Source of the DNA: Tragulus kanchil
Lineage: Eukaryota; Chordata; Mammalia; Artiodactyla; Tragulidae
Assembly: GCA_022376925.1 (NCBI GenBank)
Contig: JAIOJX010000025.1
Coordinates: 183,891,801-183,955,800 of the forward strand
DNA: 64,000 nucleotides
Direction of reading: 5' to 3'
Under the pieces are notes generated by a model, which was given only the letters and a program-made list of their open reading frames with translations, searched no databases and had not been told where the DNA came from. The translations under genes were made by a program, and so were the position numbers. Every line of letters starts with the position of its first letter. Positions within the stretch are counted from its first letter, which is position 1. Shown in pieces: positions 9,853 to 20,205 of the stretch.

Positions 9853-10804
9853 AGTGAAAGATGAGATTAAGACCCAGGAAGTCTGGCTTCAGAGTCCATG
9901 ATGTTGACCAATACGTCATATTGTTTCAGACTCACAAAATGTTTAAGACAGTTCTTGCTATAGGACAAGCCACTGTCCTGGATATTAAAACAAACTTGTC
10001 TCAGGACTTAACCAAACGCACTGATGCCTTGCAAAACATGAGGAGCTAAGGCCATATTTGCACTAAAGTTAAGTGTCAAAATACAGGAACCCCAGTCACA
10101 AAGTAGATGTACAATAAATATTTGTTACATGAATAAATTAAGGAATGAGCTCAGGATGAGAGCAGCAAACTAGCCAAAATGTAAGACCTATTCTTTCACT
10201 ATCCCTCGAATCTGTCTCTTGAAAATGTCACTTCTCTCCTTAGGTCTCACTTCATTCACTTGTAAAATGTGTTAATTGAACCATTAGAGAGGACTAATGA
10301 TCTACACATTCTCTGTCATCATTTCCTACTACTGCTCCCAGAACAGACATTGCTGATCTTGCTACCATTTCCTACTCTGGCTCCCTGGACAGACATTGCT
10401 AACACATCACAGCACCATTTCCATCTGAATCTAAGCCTACCTTCAAGCCCATGCTCTCAGAAATCATCAGCACCACCACTGAAGATTCAGCCTATTTGCA
10501 GACACTAATTCCATGGCACCTGAAGTCTTTCCCAACTGACATCTCATCACTCTGTAAAACAAAGCCCTCCTTAAAGAGCTTCTTCTGCATGAATCTGCTG
10601 CTTTCAAGTGTCTTCATTCAACCCCAAACTTACACCCCTGGCTGGATGGGCTTCTTGGAGGGGAGAATAGGAACCACATGCTGACAGGGTGGAAGTCTGT
10701 TCACGCATCTGGTTGGTGGTGTTGAAACTGCCGTGGTGACTCAAGGCCACGCGCCGCTGTCAGGAGTGCCCTTCCTGAGAAGCGTTCCCAGAGTCCTCAG
10801 GAGT
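9853..10804. other. unique sequence, D4 copy 2
   Basis: Duplicate of 8779-9728. Confidence 0.5.
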
Positions 10805-11321
10805 ACTCAGCCTTTTTTCCTCTCTTTTTTCACAAGAATCTTGCCCCTCCTAAATTCCTTTCCCATCTGCCTGTTTCCAGTTGCTGTCTAGAAGCCCCAG
10901 GCAAACCTCGAAGAAAAGGCTCTTCTGACTCCCTCAGCCTCCCACCTCGTCCCCAGAAAAACGGGACTCGTCCTCTGGGGGTGGAGTGCTGGAGGTTGTG
11001 CAGCCGCCTCTTGCTTCCCTCCGCCTTTCCTCTGCAGCTGTGCGCTGAGCCTTTAGCGAGCACTTTGACCAGACACATATTTTAAACAGCTTTGGAGCTA
11101 TTTCGCACCATCTGTTTTTCGGTATTGAAACCAACAACTTTGTCTTTGAGCATTATTTTGCATTTTCTCCCAGCCCCCTCTCAACACTGAATGAAAACTT
11201 GACCTAATTTGGGTGAGGATATAACGATATTTATAGTATGATTTTATACACGCAGACATCAAACAAACGAAATGAGCCTAGCTGGGTGCCTGCCATCAAC
11301 CTTCCCCCAATCCACAGTGTG
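10805..11321. other. unique, locally GC- and CpG-richer block
   Basis: 10930-11070 holds several CpGs (GAAAAACGGGACTCGTCC, GCAGCCGCC, TGTGCGCTGAG, TTAGCGAGC), unlike the AT-rich surroundings. No convincing exon is seen: the minus-strand frames at 10830-11078 and 10934-11137 are low-complexity and match no family. Confidence 0.4.
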
Positions 11322-11322
11322 C

Positions 11323-12010
11323 AGATAGGCCATGAGATTGGGGGCTCAGTGGGAGAAGGATGGACTGGAAGCCCAGGATCCCAGTGGTCTGCCACTTCCC
11401 TTTGTATGACTCACGGCAGGTCTCTTCACTATTCTGAACTTCACTTTCTTTATCTGTTCGACGTTTCCACGGAGCCATTTTCTCTATAGCTGCAGAGGTA
11501 AGACCTCTCATGCTCTTCAAACAGGAAGTGAGTGGCAAAGAGAAAGAATAAGAGAACTGGGCTGTGGAGTCCCCCATGCTTTGGGTGGAGGTGGGGAAAA
11601 TGTTAAGGAAGACAGCAACTTTCCAACATTTGATTCCCCAACCACTGTGTTGGATAATGAGTAGAGACATGGTACTCCTTGTACCCAAGCACCAAAAAGA
11701 TGCTCAACCGGAGTCCTTCCACAGGAGCCCAAATGGATGACTTGCAAACACAGAGTGATGTAGTCAGGCCTCTGCCACCCACTGCCTCATGACTCTCCCA
11801 AGGGTCCTCTCACATCAGAGTAGTTTGCTTCTCCAAAGTCAGCTAGAAGATCCCTTGCTCCAGCTCTGCCTCAAAGATCCTGATCTAATCTTGCCTGGTA
11901 GGGCAAGTTCACCCATGAGATTTTGCCAGTTAATATATCTGTATATATTTATCGACCATGTATTACATACAGAGAGTGTGAATTTTTTAAATTGTAATAG
12001 TCATTATAAA
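11323..12010. other. unique sequence in D5 copy 1
   Basis: No gene or repeat recognised. Minus-strand frames at 11296-11688 and 11517-11747 have no recognisable domain. Repeats at 12436-13110. Confidence 0.45.
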
Positions 12011-12220
12011 GGGCTTCCCAGGTGGTTCTAGGACTAAAGAACCTTCCTGCCAATGCAGGAGACATAAGAGATGCAGGTTTGATCCCTAGGTGGGAAAAAT
12101 CCCTTGGAGGATGGCATGGTAACCCACTCAAGTATTCTTTCCTGGAGAATCCCATGGACACAGGAGCCCCATGGGCTAGAGTTCACATGGCCGCAAAGAG
12201 TCAGACATGACTAAAGCAAT
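12011..12220 (+). mobile_element. Bov-tA SINE
   Basis: GGGCTTCCCAGGTGGTTCTAG head, 'gccaatgcaggagacataag', 'ggtttgatccctagg' B-box region, 'cactcaagtattctttcctgg' body and 'agagtcagacatgactaaag' tail. Confidence 0.93.
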
Positions 12221-13110
12221 TTAGAACAACCCAGCTCAGCATCATTATTAAAAAAATACTTGTGATGAGTTTTACAATTTCTAAAGGACTTTGACCTGTT
12301 CTGTGGTTGGACTCTTTTAGCAACTGATAGGAAAATACCTTTATCTTCATGCTTCATGCAGGGAAACTGGATGTCTGGAAGTTTAATGACATGTGGGGTA
12401 TGGATCTGATGTACATAGTGGGTGCCCCAAAAGTCAGATAGGCCATGAGATTGGGGGCTCAGTGGGAGAAGGATGGCTCCACCGTGGTCTGCCACTTCCC
12501 TTTGTATGACTCACGGCAGGTCTCTTCACTATTCTGAACTTCACTTTCTTTATCTGTTCGACGTTTCCACGGAGCCATTTTCTCTATAGCTGCAGAGGTA
12601 AGACCTCTCATGCTCTTCAAACAGGAAGTGAGTGGCAAAGAGAAAGAATAAGAGAACTGGGCTGTGGAGTCCCCCATGCTTTGGGTGGAGGTGGGGAAAA
12701 TGTTAAGGAAGACAGCAACTTTCCAACATTTGATTCCCCAACCACTGTGTTGGATAATGAGTAGAGACATGGTACTCCTTGTACCCAAGCACCAAAAAGA
12801 TGCTCAACCGGAGTCCTTCCACAGGAGCCCAAATGGATGACTTGCAAACACAGAGTGATGTAGTCAGGCCTCTGCCACCCACTGCCTCATGACTCTCCCA
12901 AGGGTCCTCTCACATCAGAGTAGTTTGCTTCTCCAAAGTCAGCTAGAAGATCCCTTGCTCCAGCTCTGCCTCAAAGATCCTGATCTAATCTTGCCTGGTA
13001 GGGCAAGTTCACCCATGAGATTTTGCCAGTTAATATATCTGTATATATTTATCGACCATGTATTACATACAGAGAGTGTGAATTTTTTAAATTGTAATAG
13101 TCATTATAAA

Positions 13111-13320
13111 GGGCTTCCCAGGTGGTTCTAGGACTAAAGAACCTTCCTGCCAATGCAGGAGACATAAGAGATGCAGGTTTGATCCCTAGGTGGGAAAAAT
13201 CCCTTGGAGGATGGCATGGTAACCCACTCAAGTATTCTTTCCTGGAGAATCCCATGGACACAGGAGCCCCATGGGCTAGAGTTCACATGGCCGCAAAGAG
13301 TCAGACATGACTAAAGCAAT
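13111..13320 (+). mobile_element. Bov-tA SINE (D5 copy 2)
   Basis: Duplicate of 12011-12220. Confidence 0.93.
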
Positions 13321-13449
13321 TTAGAACAACCCAGCTCAGCATCATTATTAAAAAAATACTTGTGATGAGTTTTACAATTTCTAAAGGACTTTGACCTGTT
13401 CTGTGGTTGGACTCTTTTAGCAACTGATAGGAAAATACCTTTATCTTCA

Positions 13450-13560
13450 TGCTTCATGCAGGGAAACTGGATGTCTGGAAGTTTAATGACATAGTCAAGA
13501 TCACAGGGCTAGTAAGTGACAGAATCAAGATGGGAACTGAACATTCTAGGTTCTTATCTC
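13450..13560 (+). repeat. MIR SINE fragment
   Basis: The order 'gggaaactggatgtctggaag', 'atagtcaagatcacagggct', 'agtaagtgacagaatcaa' and 'gggaactgaacattctagg' follows the MIR 3' core. The first ~40 bases recur at 12350-12392 before the D5 junction. Confidence 0.65.
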
Positions 13561-14235
13561 TAGAAGCATGTCTCTGGTTGGGAAAGTATAATAAGTGTAT
13601 CAGTAGCAATAATTTGAATATGTTCTTAGGACCATAGGATTACTGTAGTCATAAAGAATTCTTCATGAAGGCAGATCTGATCCAAAAGGATTTCACAGAA
13701 GAGGTGGGACATGAGTTAGATCCGTAAGAATAAGATCCGTGTACTTGATGGAATGGCTGAGAAAACAGGCTTCCCAGTGGAAGGCACGAGGTGAATGCAA
13801 TGGAAAGACGAAGAACTATAGAGTTTCTAAGGCACACAAGGGTGACTGCCAAGCTGAAGAAAGGACTGGAGAGGCATCCGGCTTTCCTGTACCCTCTTTG
13901 ATGATTTAAAAACTGTGGCACCAAAGAGCCCCCCAATCCCTTGTCCTTCCTAGAATCTCCTGCCTAGGCCACAGCTTGCACACTTGACCTACACTGAGCT
14001 GTCTAGGGGGCAGGCACCTCCTCTGCTGCTGAATCTTGGAAACCTGGCTCACCAGGTATAAAGGCCCTGGTGAGCAGAAAGGACCAGGCGAGTCTGGTTT
14101 ACTTGTCTCTAGGTAGGCGGCTCTGATCTCTCTGAGACTCAGTTTTAATCCCCCCAAAATAAAGGTTAACAATACCCACCTTGCAATGAAGTGAGAAATT
14201 TAGCGTTGAGATATGTATACTACTATGTGTAAAAT
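13561..14235. other. single-copy sequence with a small inverted repeat
   Basis: 13665-13850 resembles an old mammalian interspersed repeat of unknown name. A 9-bp inverted repeat (14048-14056 CTCACCAGG and 14066-14074 CCTGGTGAG) flanks a TATAAAGGC. No coding exon is supported. Confidence 0.4.
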
Positions 14236-14360
14236 GGGCTCCCCAGGTGGTCCAGTGGTAAAGAATTCATCTGCCAATACAGGAGATGCAGAAGACTTGG
14301 GTTAAATCCCTGGATCAGGAAGATCCCCTGGAGGAAGAAATGGCCATCCATTCCAGTATT
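14236..14360 (+). mobile_element. Bov-tA SINE, 5' half (interrupted)
   Basis: Runs from the GGGCTCCCCAGGTGGTCCAG head to TTCCAGTATT, where a CHR SINE has inserted. It resumes at 14631. Confidence 0.92.
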
Positions 14361-14630
14361 TTGTTGTTGTTGTTTTTACATTTTGGCCTCTTTTACTGGT
14401 TTTTTATTTATTTGTTTTCATCCATCTTCATTCTTTGTCTGTGTGGGCCTCCCATAGCAGTGGCCTCTCTCGTCGCAGAGCACTGGCTCTGGGTGCATGC
14501 TGGCTCGCAATCAGACACATTGGTCCAGCGGCTCTGCAGCATGTGGGATCTTCCCCAGCCAGGGATCGAACCAGTGCCCATTGCACTGCAAGGCAGACTC
14601 TTTACCCACTGGACCACCAGGGAAGTCCCG
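14361..14630 (-). mobile_element. CHR-type SINE nested in Bov-tA
   Basis: Minus-strand element: its head reads GGGACTTCCCTGGTGGTCCA at the right edge and its A-rich tail (plus-strand TTTGTTGTTGTTGTTTTTA) is at the left. It is flanked by a perfect 10-bp target-site duplication TTCCAGTATT (14351-14360 and 14631-14640), the middle of the host Bov-tA. Confidence 0.93.
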
Positions 14631-14730
14631 TTCCAGTATTCTTGCCTGGAAAATTCCATGGACAGAGGAGACTGGCAACCTAGAGTCCAGCGTGTAGCAA
14701 AGAGCTGGACAGGACAGCACACACGCAGGC
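14631..14730 (+). mobile_element. Bov-tA SINE, 3' half
   Basis: Continues the element broken at 14360: 'ttccagtattcttgcctgg', 'ccatggacagaggag', 'aagagctggacaggac'. Confidence 0.92.
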
Positions 14731-14739
14731 ATGCATGTG

Positions 14740-14915
14740 TGAAATAGACAGCTAGTGGGAACCTGCACTATAGTACAAGGAGCTCACCTCCACACTCTGT
14801 GATGACCTGAATGGGTGGGACGGGTGTGGGAAGGAGGTTCAAGAGGGAGGAGATAGACATATACACATAGCTCATTCACTTTGTTATATAGCATAAACTA
14901 ACACAACAAATTTTG
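14740..14915 (+). mobile_element. L1 3' UTR fragment
   Basis: 'ctagtgggaacctgcactata', 'ctctgtgatgacctgaatggg', 'aggttcaagagggaggag' and 'aaactaacacaaca' are in the order of the ruminant L1 3' UTR. Confidence 0.8.
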
Positions 14916-15344
14916 AGAAACTCAGCCTACATAATCTAAAAGGTCTCTTGAAGCTTCAAGGAGCTAGGATTCTGTCAGATGCAATCAGAAGAAAACACTG
15001 GGAAGTTACTGATTCATGAAGTATTCTGTTTTCCTGAAAAACAAACTATACAAATCAAACTTCATTCAGTAAACCAGGAGCTACTCTATGGATTCCAGGT
15101 ATTAGGATTGTACAACCACTGTAAGAGCTGGGAAGTGAAGGACAGAGAAGTCACAGAGGTCAGTGCTGACGTCTTTGGCCTGAAGCACAGAAGTGGGTAT
15201 TTCTCAAGAATGTGTAGAAAGACTCTTGTAAGCTTCTTTGTCAGAGCACATCTACTGCAACTGCCCCCAGAGAGTCATGGCTTCTGCTCTTCAGCCTTCC
15301 CAGTGTCTTCAGCTCTTCTCACTGGCAAATTGAAGGAAGAGGAT
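14916..15344. other. single-copy sequence
   Basis: Contains a 136-codon plus frame (14979-15389) that runs into BovB sequence. It has no recognisable domain and its end is repeat-derived, so it is not called as a gene. Confidence 0.45.
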
Positions 15345-15775
15345 ATGGGATTATGTAAGAGATGGACCCTAAAGAAGACTGAGTGCTAAAGAATTGATGT
15401 TTTCAAACTGTGATGCTGGAGAAGACTTGAAAGTCTCTTGGACTTCAAGGAGATCAAACAAGTCAATCCTAAAGGAAATCAATCCTGAATGTTCATTGAT
15501 AAGACTGATGCTGAAGCTGGAACTCCAATACTTTGGCCACCTGATGCAAAGTGACAACTCATTGGAAAAGATCCCAATGCTAGGAAAGATTGAAGGCAAA
15601 AGGAGAAGGGGGTGCCAAAGGATGAGATGGTTAGATAGCATCACTCACACAATGTACATGAATGTTTTCTCTCCAAACTCTGGGAGATAGTGGAGGACAG
15701 GGAGCCTGGCATGCTGCAGTCCATGTGGTTCCAAAGAGTCAAATATGACTTAAGTGACTGAGCAACAACAGCAGT
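15345..15775 (+). mobile_element. BovB 3' end, truncated
   Basis: 5'-truncated BovB with 'atggaccctaaagaagactgag', 'gaactccaatactttggccac', 'ggcaaaaggagaagggg' and an ACAACA tail. The frame encodes a broken C-terminal RT tail (LQYFGHLMQS...GKIEGKRRRG...RMRWLDSIT). Confidence 0.9.
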
Positions 15776-16665
15776 CTCTACTTTTCCTCTGTGATAGTGG
15801 GGGGGAAGGGTGGGTCTTAGAAGGGATGCTAGGCTGACCACAATCCACCACACACACTAAACAGACCCAGACACCACCCCATCTCCCACCCACTTCCTTC
15901 TACTCCATCCCTACACAGATGCCCAGAGTGAGCCACACCAAGACTTGGACAGCTTGCCTCTGAACGCGTGCTTCTCGATTGCAGAAGAGAGGAATTTGTA
16001 AAAAAGGGGCTACCATGAGCTAAACAAATCAACACTGTTTACAAAAATGCCTGACTTTTAAATAATTCCTGGCTTGATTTGCAAAGATTGTTGAGATGCT
16101 TGTTGGAGTTTTCAGTTCCCCATTAGCATTTTGTAAGCCAAGTCCCTGAGATTCAAATCCTGTGACCAGCACACAAAGCTATAAAACATTGTTCTGCTGA
16201 TGCAGTAATTGCCTGACATGGCTACCTGGTTCCAACTCATGCTTAGTATGCAAATCTGCTCCAAGAATTCATTTGACAATCACTTTTCTGTCCACAGAAA
16301 CTGCCCCTTGACAGAAAATGTATGCCTAAGAGGACTTCCTTTTTTCTTCTGCCTTTAAAACTAAAGCTTGCAAGTCCAGTGGTAGCTGAGAGCAACCACA
16401 TATGCTTATAATTATGATTACCATCAGGGAATTCAACCTTACAGCGGGAAGGGAAAGAGGCCTGGCCAGGGGAGCACAAACACTCTGAAACACAGCAGAG
16501 GAAGCACGCCCAGCCAGGTCGGCTATGCAGGGTAACGGGAGAAACTAGATTGTGAAAAACAGTGCTGGTTTCACTCCAGACTCAAAAGAAATGTTGTGTG
16601 TGCAGAATGAGAAATGCTGACAGACTAAATCAAGCCTTAGGGATCTGACTTTCACAGAGGCTGAA
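15776..16665. other. unique sequence with a perfect octamer motif
   Basis: No exon recognised. ATGCAAAT (POU-factor octamer) is at 16248-16255, within a low-CpG block rich in AATT and TTTGCAAAG-like words (16040-16280) that looks like conserved non-coding DNA. This is a guess. The block recurs at 16925-17813. Confidence 0.4.
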
Positions 16666-16922
16666 GGAACTCCAATACTTTGGCCACCTGATGCAAAGTG
16701 ACAACTCATTGGAAAAGATCCCAATGCTAGGAAAGATTGAAGGCAAAAGGAGAAGGGGGTGCCAAAGGATGAGATGGTTAGATAGCATCACTCACACAAT
16801 GTACATGAATGTTTTCTCTCCAAACTCTGGGAGATAGTGGAGGACAGGGAGCCTGGCATGCTGCAGTCCATGTGGTTCCAAAGAGTCAAATATGACTTAA
16901 GTGACTGAGCAACAACAGCAGT
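16666..16922 (+). mobile_element. BovB 3' end (D6 copy 2, cut)
   Basis: Duplicate of 15519-15775; its upstream BovB part is missing because of the junction. Confidence 0.9.
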
Positions 16923-17813
16923 CTCTACTTTTCCTCTGTGATAGTGGGGGGGAAGGGTGGGTCTTAGAAGGGATGCTAGGCTGACCACAATCCACCACAC
17001 ACACTAAACAGACCCAGACACCACCCCATCTCCCACCCACTTCCTTCTACTCCATCCCTACACAGATGCCCAGAGTGAGCCACACCAAGACTTGGACAGC
17101 TTGCCTCTGAACGCGTGCTTCTCGATTGCAGAAGAGAGGAATTTGTAAAAGAGGGGGCTACCATGAGCTAAACAAATCAACACTGTTTACAAAAATGCCT
17201 GACTTTTTAAATAATTCCTGGCTTGATTTGCAAAGATTGTTGAGATGCTTGTTGGAGTTTTCAGTTCCCCATTAGCATTTTGTAAGCCAAGTCCCTGAGA
17301 TTCAAATCCTGTGACCAGCACACAAAGCTATAAAACATTGTTCTGCTGATGCAGTAATTGCCTGACATGGCTACCTGGTTCCAACTCATGCTTAGTATGC
17401 AAATCTGCTCCAAGAATTCATTTGACAATCACTTTTCTGTCCACAGAAACTGCCCCTTGACAGAAAATGTATGCCTAAGAGGACTTCCTTTTTTCTTCTG
17501 CCTTTAAAACTAAAGCTTGCAAGTCCAGTGGTAGCTGAGAGCAACCACATATGCTTATAATTATGATTACCATCAGGGAATTCAACCTTACAGCGGGAAG
17601 GGAAAGAGGCCTGGCCAGGGGAGCACAAACACTCTGAAACACAGCAGAGGAAGCACGCCCAGCCAGGTCGGCTATGCAGGGTAACGGGAGAAACTAGATT
17701 GTGAAAAACAGTGCTGGTTTCACTCCAGACTCAAAAGAAATGTTGTGTGTGCAGAATGAGAAATGCTGACAGACTAAATCAAGCCTTAGGGATCTGACTT
17801 TCACAGAGGCTGA
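16923..17813. other. unique sequence, D6 copy 2
   Basis: Duplicate of 15776-16665, with the octamer motif at 17397-17404. Confidence 0.4.
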
Positions 17814-18044
17814 AGGAACCCTCACAAAAGGCCGCTTTGTCCCTTGTCTCAGTGTGGACCTTTAAATCAGGTGGCCACTTGCTATAGCCCAGGGCAACCC
17901 TTGTGCTGCTGTGCTCCCAGAGAGAGTTTTGGGTCCTCTGAATCCTACTCTGGTTCCCTATTATATTTCTGGATTGCAAGCACAAGTTTGCAATAAAATA
18001 AGCAAGTCTTTGAAACCCAACTCTCATGCTACAAGATTTGGGCA

Positions 18045-18190
18045 GGTAATGGAACTTCTCTGACCTTCAGCCTTTCAAACAGGGATGGTACCACTCACCT
18101 GCCGGAACCATCATGATAATTAAATCACACAGACTATGTAAAGGGATGCCTGCTGCCCACTGGCCCCTTAATCAATAATGACCATTGTTA
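18045..18190 (-). repeat. MIR-like repeat, antisense
   Basis: 'gggcaggtaatggaacttctctgaccttcagcc', 'catgataattaaat' and 'cccttaatcaataatg' roughly follow antisense MIR. Diverged. It recurs at 19138-19283. Confidence 0.5.
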
Positions 18191-18266
18191 TTATTGCATT
18201 TTTTGGTTGGCTTCTGAGCTTCTTGGCATTGGCTACTACTTGTTGCTCCAATCTTTAAAAAAAAAA

Positions 18267-18349
18267 ATTATTTATTTTTAATTGAAGGACAATTGCTTTG
18301 CATTAAATATTGTGTTGGTTTCTGCCATACATTAACATGAATCAGTCAT
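18267..18349 (-). mobile_element. L1 3' UTR piece, antisense (interrupted by ART2A)
   Basis: 'gtttctgccatacattaacatgaatcagtcat' matches the antisense ruminant L1 3' UTR. It stops where ART2A begins. The complete context is at 19360-20160. Confidence 0.75.
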
Positions 18350-18702
18350 TTGTTGTTGTTAATTCACCAAGTTGTGTCCAACTCTTTGTAACCCATGGAC
18401 TGGAACATACCAGGCCTCATGGTGCCTCGTCATCTCTCAGAGTTTGCCCAAGTTCATGTCAATTGAAACTGTGATGCCATTCAGTTGTCTCATCCTCTGT
18501 TGCCCCCTTCTTCTCCTGATCTCAGTCTCTTCCAACATCAGGGCCTTTTCCAATGAGTCAGCTCTTTGCATCAGGTGGCCAAAGTATTGGAGCTTCAGCT
18601 TCAGTTTTAGTCCTTCAATGAGTATTCAGGTTTCACTTTCTTTAGGTTGACTGGTTTGAACTCCTTGCAGGCCAAATGACTCTCAAGAATCTTCTCCAGT
18701 AA
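18350..18702 (-). mobile_element. ART2A/BovB segment, antisense, cut by D7 junction
   Basis: First part of the composite whose full copy is at 19443-20040. Confidence 0.88.
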
Positions 18703-19137
18703 TTCTGGCCAGGGAGCACAAACACTCTGAAACACAGCAGAGGAAGCACGCCCAGCCAGGTCGGCTATGCAGGGTAACGGGAGAAACTAGATTGTGAAAA
18801 ACAGTGCTGGTTTCACTCCAGACTCAAAAGAAATGTTGTGTGTGCAGAATGAGAAATGCTGACAGACTAAATCAAGCCTTAGGGATCTGACTTTCACAGA
18901 GGCTGAAGGAACCCTCACAAAAGGCCGCTTTGTCCCTTGTCTCAGTGTGGACCTTTAAATCAGGTGGCCACTTGCTATAGCCCAGGGCAACCCTTGTGCT
19001 GCTGTGCTCCCAGAGAGAGTTTTGGGTCCTCTGAATCCTACTCTGGTTCCCTATTATATTTCTGGATTGCAAGCACAAGTTTGCAATAAAATAAGCAAGT
19101 CTTTGAAACCCAACTCTCATGCTACAAGATTTGGGCA

Positions 19138-19283
19138 GGTAATGGAACTTCTCTGACCTTCAGCCTTTCAAACAGGGATGGTACCACTCACCTGCCGGAA
19201 CCATCATGATAATTAAATCACACAGACTATGTAAAGGGATGCCTGCTGCCCACTGGCCCCTTAATCAATAATGACCATTGTTA
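19138..19283 (-). repeat. MIR-like repeat, antisense (D7 copy 2)
   Basis: Duplicate of 18045-18190. Confidence 0.5.
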
Positions 19284-19359
19284 TTATTGCATTTTTTGGT
19301 TGGCTTCTGAGCTTCTTGGCATTGGCTACTACTTGTTGCTCCAATCTTTAAAAAAAAAA

Positions 19360-19442
19360 ATTATTTATTTTTAATTGAAGGACAATTGCTTTGCATTAAA
19401 TATTGTGTTGGTTTCTGCCATACATTAACATGAATCAGTCAT
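19360..19442 (-). mobile_element. L1 3' UTR, antisense, left part
   Basis: Duplicate of 18267-18349; here the full inserted ART2A follows, then L1 resumes at 20044. Confidence 0.75.
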
Positions 19443-20040
19443 TTGTTGTTGTTAATTCACCAAGTTGTGTCCAACTCTTTGTAACCCATGGACTGGAACA
19501 TACCAGGCCTCATGGTGCCTCGTCATCTCTCAGAGTTTGCCCAAGTTCATGTCAATTGAAACTGTGATGCCATTCAGTTGTCTCATCCTCTGTTGCCCCC
19601 TTCTTCTCCTGATCTCAGTCTCTTCCAACATCAGGGCCTTTTCCAATGAGTCAGCTCTTTGCATCAGGTGGCCAAAGTATTGGAGCTTCAGCTTCAGTTT
19701 TAGTCCTTCCAATGAGTATTCAGGTTTCACTTTCTTTAGGTTGACTGGTTTGAACTCCTTGCAGGCCAAATGACTCTCAAGAATCTTCTCCAGTAACACA
19801 GTTCAAAAGTATCAATTCTTTGGTGCTCTGCCTTACTTACGGTCCAACTCTCACATCCATACATGACTACTGGAAAGACCATAGCCTTGACTATAGAGAT
19901 CTTTGTTGGCAAAGTGATGTCTTTGCTTTGTAATGTGCTGTCTATGTTTGTTTTCCAAGGGATCTTCCCAACCCAGGGGTCAAACCTGGGTCTCCCACAT
20001 TGCAGGCAATTCCTTGCAGTCTGAGCCACCAGGGAAGTTC
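19443..20040 (-). mobile_element. ART2A composite SINE, full length, antisense
   Basis: About 598 bp. On the minus strand it starts with a Bov-tA-type tRNA head (plus-strand GTCTGAGCCACCAGGGAAG at the right edge) and continues into BovB 3' sequence ending in an ACAACAA tail (TTGTTGTTGTT at 19444-19454). Minus frames at 19530-19799 and 19736-20029 are RT-tail remnants (MYGCESWTV...RRFLRVIW..., LQYFGHLMQRADSLEK...). It sits inside an L1 3' UTR; flanks AATCAGTCAT and AATTAGCCAT may be a diverged target-site duplication. Confidence 0.88.
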
Positions 20041-20043
20041 CAA

Positions 20044-20160
20044 ATTAGCCATAATATACATATATCCCCTCCCTCTTGAACCTCCCTCTCTCCTCCCACC
20101 CAATCCCACCTCTCTAGATTGTCATAGTACTTATGACTCCATTGTGTAAATTAAGTAATA
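20044..20160 (-). mobile_element. L1 3' UTR, antisense, right part
   Basis: 'cccctccctcttgaacctccc', 'ccacccaatcccacc' and 'tctagattgtcat' continue the antisense L1 3' UTR that broke off at 19442. Confidence 0.75.
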
Positions 20161-20167
20161 GGAAATT

Positions 20168-20168
20168 T

Positions 20169-20205
<37 letters not shown>
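20168..20205. repeat. (TA)n microsatellite
   Basis: TA run with one C interruption. Second copy at 21294-21330. Confidence 0.95.

Larger units (their letters stand above)
8657..10804. repeat. tandem direct duplication D4 (unit 1072 bp)
   Basis: Copy 1 is 8657-9728 and copy 2 is 9729-10804. The junction falls at shared bases ACTCA. One four-base difference, near the end of the unit, gives GGCCACCGCTG against GGCCACGCGCCGCTG. Confidence 0.97.
11322..13492. repeat. tandem direct duplication D5 (offset 1113, then 1100 bp)
   Basis: Copy 1 is 11322-12392, filler 12393-12434, copy 2 12435-13492. Within 45 bases of its start copy 2 has a scrambled, 13-base shorter segment (GGATGGCTCCACCGTGG). The 42-base filler keeps a GGGTGCC...CCCAA...AGT order found just upstream of copy 1. 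Confidence 0.96.
15519..17818. repeat. tandem direct duplication D6 (offset 1147 bp)
   Basis: Copy 1 is 15519-16665 and copy 2 is 16666-17818. The junction is at shared GGAAC bases (CTGAAGGAAC). Small copy differences include AAAAAAGGGGC against AAAAGAGGGGGC. Confidence 0.97.
17611..19796. repeat. tandem direct duplication D7 (offset 1094/1093 bp)
   Basis: Copy 1 is 17611-18702, two-base filler, copy 2 18705-19796. One G is lost at the start of copy 2 (CCAGGGAGC against CCAGGGGAGC). Bases 17611-17818 overlap D6, giving three copies of that part (also at about 16463). Confidence 0.97.

Noticed and set aside
14048..14074. Promoter with TATA box within a small inverted repeat
   Set aside because: A 9-bp stem around TATAAAGGC can occur by chance, and there is no initiator or downstream exon.
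14286..14747. 153-codon open frame as a gene
   Set aside because: It lies wholly in a Bov-tA with a nested CHR SINE.
19530..20029. Functional reverse transcriptase gene (frames with ESWTV, FGHLMQ, RRRRG motifs)
   Set aside because: These are C-terminal remnants of BovB ORF2 within an ART2A SINE. The catalytic RT and endonuclease regions are absent.
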